From the NCBI GenBank assembly GCA_019312685.1, contig JAFDCR010000057.1:1-7626 (forward strand): a stretch of 7,626 bases of DNA, in the 5' to 3' direction. The DNA comes from Deltaproteobacteria bacterium. GTDB taxonomy: Bacteria > Desulfobacterota > Desulfobulbia > Desulfobulbales > BM004. The notes below the pieces were generated by a model. It had not been told where the DNA came from and searched no databases. It saw only the letters and a list, made by a program, of their open reading frames with translations. The position numbers and the translations under genes are program-made. Positions within the stretch are counted from its first letter, which is position 1. Every line of letters begins with the position of its first letter. This document shows positions 1 to 6,900 of this stretch, one piece after another.

Positions 1-160
1 GCAGCCGTTCACTCGCCGTTACACTGCTGTTCCGCTTGCAGCGGAATACCCTGCGCTGCTCATAAAAAGCAGGCGCCTCGAAATGTCGCTCCGCTCGGCC
101 CGAGTCGCTTTTCTGCTTTTTTTTCCGCTGCTCGGCTGCGTGAAATGGCGCCTAAAAACA
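1..160. other. GC-rich intergenic segment with several hairpins; no gene recognised
   Basis: No convincing gene is visible. Frame 1 is open from the window edge to a stop near 178, but its translation is Ala/Cys/Ser-rich and resembles no domain I know, so I do not call it a CDS. Structure is dense. TTCCGCT (30-36) and AGCGGAA (40-46) form a 7-bp stem with a 3-base loop. GCAGCG (38-43) can pair instead with CGCTGC (54-59). AAAAAGCAG (64-72) pairs with CTGCTTTTT (113-121), and the T tract runs to 124, as in a rho-independent terminator with a large loop. GGCGCC occurs at 72-77 and again at 147-152. This may be a dispersed intergenic repeat or the tail of a lost element; with one copy visible I cannot tell. 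Confidence 0.35.
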
Positions 161-174
161 AAAACATTTTATTA

Positions 175-238
175 CAGTGAACAAAGACCCTTTCAGGGTC
201 ACCTTTATGCCACCCCTTCTAGGGGTGGTTGTTAACTG
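175..238. repeat. Three-way-junction inverted repeat; possible bidirectional terminator or mobile-element end
   Basis: Two perfect GC-rich hairpins lie side by side: GACCCT (186-191) / AGGGTC (195-200) with loop TTC, and CCACCCCT (210-217) / AGGGGTGG (221-228) with loop TCT. They are enclosed by an outer stem CAGTGAACAA (175-184) / TTGTTAACTG (229-238) that pairs at 9 of 10 positions. The whole 64 bases therefore fold as a compact cruciform. On either strand the last hairpin is followed by a T-rich run (TTGTT or TTTGTT), so it could stop transcription both ways. Subterminal hairpins of this kind also occur at IS200/IS605-family ends and in REP elements, but no transposase is present here. The fold is directly visible; the role is inferred. 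Confidence 0.55.
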
Positions 239-389
239 AGTTATTTATTAGGCAATAGATGATTCTGGCAAATTATATTATCTGATATCAAATACTATTA
301 GGCTGTGTTTAATCAAAAAATCAGGAGGTTGCTTCCCGGTCAAAAGCCGAAATATTTCAAAATAATTGCCACATTGTGGTACAAAAATC
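239..389. other. AT-rich intergenic stretch, no gene seen
   Basis: No gene or known RNA motif was recognised. The only local symmetry is an 8-bp palindrome TGATATCA at 283-290. A 65-codon reading frame opens at a GTG at 305 and runs to 502, but it has no ribosome-binding site at a usable distance and overlaps the candidate promoter, so I treat it as chance. Confidence 0.4.
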
Positions 390-421
390 TTGACAATAAA
401 CTCCAGGCAGGAGTATATGTT
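390..421 (+). promoter_or_regulatory. Candidate sigma-70-type promoter with a dyad in its spacer
   Basis: A perfect -35 hexamer TTGACA lies at 390-395. Possible -10 elements are TATATG (414-419, 18-bp spacer) or TATGTT (416-421, 20-bp spacer), each 4 of 6 to consensus. Between them sits an imperfect palindrome, ATAAACTCC (396-404) / GGAGTATAT (410-418), pairing at 8 of 9 positions around a 5-base centre. A dyad filling an over-long spacer directly after TTGACA is the classic layout of MerR-family controlled promoters, where the regulator realigns the two hexamers. No MerR-type gene is present in the window, so that reading is only suggestive. The promoter would give a leader of roughly 240 bases ahead of the gene at 666. 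Confidence 0.45.
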
Positions 422-521
422 TCAGCATATCTTCATATGTGTAAAGTTTTATTGTTCGTTTTTTTGTTTTTTCATCTGGTTGAGATTATAGGTCTTATCT
501 GAATTTCTCTGGGGGGATGTG

Positions 522-545
522 CCATTTAATAATTTTATTAAATGG
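522..545. promoter_or_regulatory. 24-bp perfect palindrome in the operon leader; candidate operator or RNA hairpin
   Basis: CCATTTAATAA (522-532) and TTATTAAATGG (535-545) are exact reverse complements separated by TT. No T tract follows, so this is not a rho-independent terminator. An 11-bp perfect half-site 121 bases before the first gene fits a dimeric regulator site, or an AT-rich hairpin in the 5' leader. A weaker pairing, AGGTA (548-552) with TACCT (576-580), follows. I recognised no known riboswitch in 503-665. Confidence 0.45.
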
Positions 546-645
546 AGAGGTAACCCGTGGAAAGTACAGCTGACATACCTGAAGACAACTGATTGGAATC
601 ATCGAAATTCTGAGTGCCGATATTTTTTTGCGTATAGTGAAAATT

Positions 646-660
646 AAAGGAACTGAGATG
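646..660 (+). promoter_or_regulatory. Ribosome-binding site placed for an out-of-frame ATG just upstream of gene 1
   Basis: The purine run AAAGGA (646-651) is 6 bases from an ATG at 658 but 14 bases from the ATG at 666 that opens the 152-residue gene. The 658 frame encodes only nine residues (MKICVYPII) before a TGA at 685-687, overlapping the gene start. An in-frame TGA at 654-656 rules out any earlier start for the 152-residue frame, and there is no ATG, GTG or TTG between it and 666. Either a weak GAG at 655-657 serves ATG 666, or the short frame couples initiation to the main gene. Confidence 0.4.
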
Positions 661-665
661 AAAAT

Positions 666-1124
666 ATGCGTTTACCCAATAATCTGAGAACCGGAACACA
701 AAACCTCGGTCCGTTGATTGTGCTTTGTGTCGGTATACACAGCATTTTCCTGGGACTGTTCATTTATTTTTTTACGGATCTTTTCTACCGGCTCTTCTTT
801 GCAGCTGCAGTAGAAAATATCTTTTTCGTCAGGCAATCGGGAATATTCCTCTTTCTTGCCGGTCTGTTCTATCTCTATCCCCTCATTAACCTGGAAAAGT
901 TATACAACCTGATTCTGGTGGTGATCTTTTCAAAGATAACGGCAGTATACTTCCTGGTGGCAAATGCCCGATTTACCCTTTCCCCGAAAATGATTTACCT
1001 GGCAGCTTTTTTTGACGGCCTGATGGCTGTGCTGTTGCTTCTCACCTATCTCAATTTAAAAAAAACCGGCAGGCTGGAGAAGGAGATACCCGGTAAGGGA
1101 CAGTTTGTCATGTCGGATAAGTAA
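666..1124 (+). CDS. Small four-helix integral membrane protein, function unknown
   Basis: This 152-residue protein is strongly hydrophobic, with four likely membrane helices at about residues 16-36, 57-74, 80-99 and 110-130. Basic residues at both ends (R2, R8; K132, K133, R136) favour both termini in the cytoplasm. There is no signal peptide, cysteine motif or known catalytic motif. Polar residues lie in or beside the helices: the R56-Q57-x-G59 start of helix 2, K90 in helix 3 and D117 in helix 4. These could matter for function. The hydrophilic tail (132-152) is short. The stop codon lies 17 bases before the next start, so the gene is almost certainly cotranscribed with the polyferredoxin gene and may be its membrane partner. 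The layout resembles small four-helix families such as DoxX-like or DUF4345-like proteins, but I cannot assign it. The reading frame is reliable; the function is unknown. Confidence 0.85.
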   Translation: MRLPNNLRTGTQNLGPLIVLCVGIHSIFLGLFIYFFTDLFYRLFFAAAVENIFFVRQSGIFLFLAGLFYLYPLINLEKLYNLILVVIFSKITAVYFLVANARFTLSPKMIYLAAFFDGLMAVLLLLTYLNLKKTGRLEKEIPGKGQFVMSDK

Positions 1125-1141
1125 GTGGGTGGACTGTTGGA

Positions 1142-3931
1142 ATGAAAAAGATAGGCCAATACTTTCTGGATAATAACATTTGTGACGAATCTTCACTTGA
1201 GAGTGCTCTGAAGGAGCAAGCCGCTCTCAAGGAGAAGGGTGTTTTCAAGCCGATCGGTTCATTGCTGGCTGAAGCAGGAAATGTTTCGCTGCAGGACCTG
1301 GAAAATATACTGACAAGGATGAATACCGACATCCTTTCGTCCGCTTCTCTTTTGAAAGACATTTCAAATGAATCCATCAAGAAAACAGTCTCCTTTGCGG
1401 AACATAAGGTTTTCCCTGAAAAGACGCTAGTTTTCAGGGAAGGGGATGAGCCGGACAGTTTTTTTCTGATTACATCAGGTGAGATAAAGATAACGATTAC
1501 CGGTCCGGATAAGAGCGAAAACGTCCTGGCTGTTCTGCATGCCGGTGAGGCTTTGGGTGAAATTCCCCTGCTGACAGGGGAGAAGCACACAACAACTGCA
1601 ACAACCGTTGGCTCAACAAGCCTGCTTGTGCTTTCAAAAGAGTTTTTTCAGGAACTCTGCAGCCTGAATCCTGAAGTTTCCATGGCGTTTGTCAGGGGCT
1701 TTGCCGATCGGCTGATGCAGAAAGATGCGGAAATTTTAAAGGCAAGTGAGAAAGAGAAGGCCTATCAACAATTTGTCAGCGAGCAGGATACCCTTTCCCT
1801 GCCGGAACTCATCGGGCAGACCCGGACAATAAACAAGCTGAGAAAAAGCATCCTGACAGCTGCGGAAAATGACTTGGCGGTCCTTGTACAGGGTGAAGCC
1901 GGCACAGAGAAGCTTGTTGTGGCAGGCAATATCCATAAGGAGAGTGTACACGCCACAGCCCCGTTTCTCTCGATGGATGCCGAGAACGTCGTGCTTGAAG
2001 GTTATGGCGCCATCCTTGATGAGGATTCCGGGACCCTGCAGCTTGAAATGGCGCAGAGCAGCGTTCTGTTCGGGCACGAGGACGGGGCATTCGCCTTTTC
2101 AAAAAACAGGGGACTGGGACTCCTGCAGATTTGCCGTCAGGGCACTGTCGTTATAGAGAATATCGACAAATTGACAAAAGGCGTCCAGGAAAAGCTGCAC
2201 AGCTATCTAGTTGAAGGTGATTTCACGACCGTCGGCGGTCAACGCTTAATTTCTTCTAAAGCCAGGATTATCGGTACTACCTCAGAGGATATTGAGAAAC
2301 TGGCTGAGGAGGGCAAATTCGATAACAAGCTCCTGGAGCTGCTGCAGGCAAACAGCCTGAAGATCCCCCCCATCAGGAAGCGGAAGAGCGACCTGCGGCT
2401 CCTGGTGGATTTCATCATTATCATGGAGTGCTTTAAAACGCCTGACAGGAAACTCATCAAGGGCATCTCCCCTGAGGCCTATCAGCGGATCATGGAATAT
2501 GACTGGCCGGGTAACATGGATGAACTGCAGATCGTTATCCGCAGGGCGATCAACCTGGCCAAAAGCGATCACCTCATGCCGGAGGATATCTTTATCGGTA
2601 TGGCGCCGCCGGAAGGAAAATACACCTTCAATCTCCTGCAGCTGGAGCAGGTCCGTAATTTATTTAGGCATCGTTTTTATCCGGTTGGAATCCAGGCATT
2701 AACCGGAGCCTTTTTCAGTGTCATTTTCCTGCTTGCATTTGTAGGCAATCAATCTCCGGATGCCAATGTCAGCCTGCTTTTGGTATGGGCCCTGTGGTGG
2801 CCGATGCTCGCCATAAGCTGGTTCTTCGGGGCCCGCATCTGGTGCTCGGTCTGCCCCATGGGGGCGGTCAACGATCTGTGCAACAGGTTCTGCAGTCTGA
2901 AGAAAAAGGTGCCGAAATTCATCCGCAACAACTCAATTTATCTAAGTGGGGCCGGACTGGCTTTGATTATCTATGTCGAGGCCTCCTCCAACATGGTTAA
3001 CTCACCCATGGCCACGGGCTTTCTTTTGCTTTCCATCGCCACCTTCGCCATACTGTCCGGCGTTCTCTATGAACGTCGCGTCTGGTGCCGCTATCTCTGT
3101 CCGCTGGGCAGGCTGGCCGCGACATTTTCCGGCTGCTCGGTGATCGAATGGCGTTCCAATTCGAGTATCTGTAACTCGACCTGCAAAACAAACGCCTGCT
3201 ATAAGGGGAACGGCGAGGTGGCAGGCTGCCCGCTTTATCAGGGACCGTTTTCCCTGTACACCAATCAGGACTGCATCCTCTGCGGCAACTGCGTCAAGAT
3301 ATGTGAGAACGGTTCGCCGGCCTTTAATGTGAGAATACCGGGCCATGAACTCTGGGCCGCAATAAAACCTGAAAAGGTTACCGCCATCTTTGTGCCGGTC
3401 ATTATGGGTACCCAGATCTTCAGGGGCGTTGAGCATTCCGCCATGGCGCACGCCCTTGAATCGGTCATCCATTCAAGATGGGCGGCCTTTGCATTCCTGC
3501 TCCTGGCAGCCACCGCGGTTTCCTTTGTTTTTGCAAGGCTGGCCGGCGATGTTTCGTTCGGGCAGCTCAAGAACGAAAAGATCAACAAGGGCGAGCTTTT
3601 CATAAACTGCATCATCCCGCTCTCGTTCACCTTTGAGATAGGCTACCAGTTGAAACCCCTGCTTGAAAGACTTGGGCATTTCCTGCCGGTGTTCGGCCGG
3701 CAGTTCGGGTTTGACCTGGAGTTTCTTGATTTTGCCTCCGGCCCGGGCGCAGCCAAACCGTGGCAGGTTCTTCTTATTCTGTTGGGGATCGTTGTTGCCA
3801 TGGGCTTCTTGAAAGTACTTATAAAAAATCACCAGGAAGCCCCTGAGAACGGCTCTCAATATAAAAGGCTGAGATACCTGCCGATCTTCTTCCTGGGTAT
3901 TGTCTATATATGGATGTTTGTGATGGGGTGA
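1142..3931 (+). CDS. cNMP-binding / degenerate sigma-54-activator AAA+ / membrane 4Fe-4S polyferredoxin fusion protein
   Basis: This 929-residue composite probably senses a signal at the inner membrane and handles electrons through Fe-S clusters. Residues 1-60 look like a degenerate MshEN/GspE N-terminal repeat pair. Residues 70-195 form a cNMP-binding fold, with its cassette at 139-153 (GEIPLLTG, then H149 where the phosphate-binding Arg is usual). Residues 220-482 align with NtrC-type AAA+ domains but are inactive-looking: GEAGTEK (251-257, Walker A Gly to Glu), GAFAFS (315-320, for GAFTGA), VVIEN (336-340, for a hhhDE Walker B), D394 and L400 at the arginine-finger positions, and WPGNMDEL (455-462, sensor II Arg lost). 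There is no C-terminal helix-turn-helix. Residues 508-929 are NapH/NosR-like, with about eight membrane helices. Cysteine motifs are C568/C571-P, C649/C653-P, C677-C681-C686-C696-P and a CX2CX2CX3C cluster at 711-721. The ribosome-binding site is weak (GGGTGGA, 1127-1133). The next gene is a transcriptional regulator. Domain calls are firm; the overall role is inferred. Confidence 0.88.
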   Translation: MKKIGQYFLDNNICDESSLESALKEQAALKEKGVFKPIGSLLAEAGNVSLQDLENILTRMNTDILSSASLLKDISNESIKKTVSFAEHKVFPEKTLVFREGDEPDSFFLITSGEIKITITGPDKSENVLAVLHAGEALGEIPLLTGEKHTTTATTVGSTSLLVLSKEFFQELCSLNPEVSMAFVRGFADRLMQKDAEILKASEKEKAYQQFVSEQDTLSLPELIGQTRTINKLRKSILTAAENDLAVLVQGEAGTEKLVVAGNIHKESVHATAPFLSMDAENVVLEGYGAILDEDSGTLQLEMAQSSVLFGHEDGAFAFSKNRGLGLLQICRQGTVVIENIDKLTKGVQEKLHSYLVEGDFTTVGGQRLISSKARIIGTTSEDIEKLAEEGKFDNKLLELLQANSLKIPPIRKRKSDLRLLVDFIIIMECFKTPDRKLIKGISPEAYQRIMEYDWPGNMDELQIVIRRAINLAKSDHLMPEDIFIGMAPPEGKYTFNLLQLEQVRNLFRHRFYPVGIQALTGAFFSVIFLLAFVGNQSPDANVSLLLVWALWWPMLAISWFFGARIWCSVCPMGAVNDLCNRFCSLKKKVPKFIRNNSIYLSGAGLALIIYVEASSNMVNSPMATGFLLLSIATFAILSGVLYERRVWCRYLCPLGRLAATFSGCSVIEWRSNSSICNSTCKTNACYKGNGEVAGCPLYQGPFSLYTNQDCILCGNCVKICENGSPAFNVRIPGHELWAAIKPEKVTAIFVPVIMGTQIFRGVEHSAMAHALESVIHSRWAAFAFLLLAATAVSFVFARLAGDVSFGQLKNEKINKGELFINCIIPLSFTFEIGYQLKPLLERLGHFLPVFGRQFGFDLEFLDFASGPGAAKPWQVLLILLGIVVAMGFLKVLIKNHQEAPENGSQYKRLRYLPIFFLGIVYIWMFVMG

Positions 3932-3982
3932 TTTTGTAACACCTGCAGGTTGATTAGATGTAAAATTGAAACATGGGTAAAT

Positions 3983-3996
3983 GGAGCTGAGGAATG
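3983..3996 (+). promoter_or_regulatory. Ribosome-binding site and start of the regulator gene
   Basis: GGAG (3983-3986) sits 7 bases before the ATG at 3994. An in-frame TGA at 3988-3990 excludes any longer N-terminus. The nearby ATGs at 3973 and 3981 are in other frames and stop within a few codons, so the start is well fixed. The 62-bp gap from the previous gene holds a 10-bp palindrome ACCTGCAGGT (3941-3950) but no well-spaced promoter hexamers. Confidence 0.75.
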
Positions 3997-6900
3997 CAGG
4001 TTGAACCGGCAAAAATACAAGCCGAAGGTTCGTCCAAAATTTTGCGCCCTTCCGCCTCTAAGATTGTCCGACGCAAGAGACTGTTCAGGCGGTTTGACGC
4101 TGCCAGGGATTGTCCATTGATTTGGGTTTCAGGGCCGGCCGGATCAGGCAAAACAACTCTGGTCAGCAGCTATATCGAGAACCATGATTTAGACCATCTC
4201 TGGTATAAAATTGATTCAACTGATATAGATTTTACATCTTTTTATTTTAACATGCTTCTAGCCTGTAAAAAAAACGGGCTGAAGCATGATAATCTGCCGG
4301 AATTTACCTCTGAATATCGTCTCAACATTCCGGAATTCAGTTACAATTTCTTTAATGCATTATTCAACAGTTTTGTCCAAAGGTCAGTCATAGTCTTAGA
4401 TAACTATCACGAACTGCCGGAGGAGTTGATATTTCATGATCTCCTTCTGGATGCGATAAACCTGCTGCCTGAAAATCTGCAGGTAATCATAATCAGCAGA
4501 AAAGAACCTTCATCAAAATTCAGCCGCCTTAAAGCAAACCGCAAAATACATTTATTGGGTTGGAGCGATCTCCGTTTTACCCCGGAAGAACTTATCAGGG
4601 TTGTTAACCGCTGGGGTTTTGAAGATCTGCCGAAAAAGATACAGAACCATATTTATAAAAGGATGGACGGCTGGATTGTCGGTCTGCTGTTCATGCTTGA
4701 CAATACAAAAAAACTCAATACAAATCTGCAGCATATAGACAAAGGGACATTTGAAGAGATCTTTCAATATTTTGCCGAGGAAACTTATGAATATCAGGAC
4801 GATAAAATTAAAAAACTGCTTTTGCATACCTCTCTTCTGCCTATAATTACTCCTGGTTTGACACGCTCCCTCACAGGAGATATCCGGGCCGATAAAACCC
4901 TTTCCTGCTTAAATCGTAATAATCTATTCATAGAGAAGTCCGCTCAATCTGAGGAAACGTACCAGTATCATCCACTGTTCCAGAAATACCTCCAGCATAA
5001 AATGCTTGATAGTTTCACACCGCAGCAGGTTGCCGAACTGAAGAGGAAAACAGCTGATCTGCTGCTGGAAGAAAAACAGGCTGAAAAGGCGGCCGAGCTG
5101 CTTCTTGCAGCACAGGATTTTGACAAGTTCATTGAAATTGTTGTTGACCAGGCTCAGATTCTAATATCCCAGGGAAGGCAATCAATTCTTGAAGACTGGC
5201 TGGCTTGTATCTCTGCAGATAAATTCAAGGATAATCCCTGGTTGTCTTACTGGTTTGGCGTTTGTAAGCATCAGACCGATCTGATATCGGCAAAAGAACA
5301 TTTCAGAAAGGCATTTGAGATTTCCTGCACCCGGAAAGATATTCCATGTGCCTTTTCTGCCCTGACTGGTCTGGTTGACGCAATAATTAACCAATATCAT
5401 GATTTTACGGAACTTGATCCCCTGATCGACTGGTTTACAATACAATACAAAAAGGAATCGGAAAAACTTTCCTGTGAATTACAAGTAAAGGTAACAGCCT
5501 GTATGGCTGAAGCTTTAATAATTAGAAATCCTGCAAGCCGAAACCTGAAAAAATGGGTCGAGTATTCTTCTAAAGAGGTGCTGGGTTTGCAGGATATCGA
5601 GCTTTCCGTGCAGGTCAATCTTGTGGCGGCAAATTATTATTTCTGGACAGGTGACATAAGCAACAGCATGGCAGTGCTGGAAAAAATACGACAACTCGCC
5701 GGATCCCCCAAGGTGTCTCTGTTAAACCTTCTAAAAAGTAAATATCTTGAAGCTACATTGTATGACTGGTTCATGGGAGACGCCGGGAAATGTTTGAAGA
5801 TAGCTGAGGGTGCCCTGGATATTGCCCGCTCAACCGGTATCCATGTAATGGATCAGAACTTCTATTTTACCGGTGCCTTTGGGGCCTTGATTGCCAGAAG
5901 GTTTAACAGGATGGCAGAGTATCTCCAGAAGACTGAAACCATGCTTGATAAAGGTCGACAGCACAGCTTTTTCTGTTTTCATTATCTTTCTGCCTGGCTC
6001 TGTATAACAAAGGGCATTTTCCCAGCCGGCATGAAGCATGCCGAAGCGGCGGTGAAAATTGCTACAAAAACCGGCCATGTTTTTCACAGGGCACTGGGTA
6101 ATTTTGTTCTGGGGCTGGTTCTTTTTGAAAAGGGAGATTTTCGTAAGGCCCTGACAAAACTTGGCAAGTTTGAGAAGGATGTCAAGCAGACAAAGAGTAG
6201 TCTGATGCATTATATCTATAATTGCAGCAAGGCAATGCTTTCATTTGCTATCGGTAGAGAGGAGGTGGGAACAAAATATTTAAAAAGGGCTTTGCATTTA
6301 GGTCGCAAAAAACAGTATCAGGCACTTTCGTGCTGGTGGAACAAGAATGCTATGAGCAGCCTCAGCTTGAAGGCTTTTGAAAATAATATTGAAGTAGGAT
6401 ATGTAAAAGATCTTATAGGTTTTCAGGGGATAAGCCCGCAAGAATCTCCCATTGGTATTGAACAATGGCCCTGGCCCATAAAGATTTATACTTTGGGGCG
6501 CTTTGAGATAGTTAAGGACTCAAAACCGGTCCGGTTTACGGGCAAGGCCCAGCAGAAACCCATGGCAATGCTGAAGGCCCTGATAGCATTGGGGGGGAGG
6601 GGAGTTTCCGAAGAGTATCTCTCAGATGCATTGTGGCCGGATGCAGACGGCGATATGCAGCACCAGTCGCTCGCCACAACCCTGCACCGTTTGCGGAAAG
6701 TCCTGGGGGGCAAGGACCTGATCGATTTTCAGGGCGGTCATCTGAGTATAAATTCCCGTTATGTCTGGGTAGACATCTGGGCCTTTGAGCGTTTGCTGAG
6801 CCAGGCTGAGACTGAGCTGAAGAATAACGAAAAAAACAGTGTGGAGCTTGCAGCCAAATCTGCTGAAAAGGCGATCAACCTCTACAAGGGGGGATTCCTG

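Noticed and set aside
417..491. Short hydrophobic frame starting at ATG 417 behind AGGAG
   Set aside because: The spacing from AGGAG to ATG is only 3 bases, too close for normal initiation, and the GGAG is one arm of the dyad at 396-418.
305..502. 65-codon frame with a hydrophobic C-terminus, and an internal 21-codon version from ATG 437
   Set aside because: The GTG start and the ATG at 437 lack a usable ribosome-binding site, the frame overlaps the candidate promoter, and the composition looks like AT-rich chance.
614..634. Possible sigma-54 promoter (GTGCC ... TTTTGC) before gene 1
   Set aside because: With GC at 630-631 the conserved GG would fall at 618-619, which reads CG; the -24 element is not met.
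503..665. Riboswitch in the long leader
   Set aside because: I compared it from memory with c-di-GMP, fluoride, cobalamin and similar classes and saw no conserved core; a covariance-model search would be needed to exclude it fully.
1..665. CRISPR array or tRNA gene in the left intergenic region
   Set aside because: There is no regularly spaced repeat and no cloverleaf-type fold; the hairpins are unrelated to each other.
1181..1197. CRP-like site TGTGA-N7-TCACT
   Set aside because: The spacer is 7 where 6 is needed, and it lies inside the coding start of the second gene.
1108..1590. 160-codon minus-strand frame
   Set aside because: It lies antisense to the N-terminal part of the 929-residue gene, whose domain motifs are clear; the antisense translation shows no domain.
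3932..3993. Separate promoter for the regulator gene
   Set aside because: TTGTAA (3934) with TAGATG (3955) or TAAAAT (3961) gives spacers of 15 or 21 bp, both poor; cotranscription is simpler.
3473..4012. 179-codon minus-strand frame spanning the junction of the second and third genes
   Set aside because: It is antisense to strongly supported coding sequence and has no recognisable domain or start signal.
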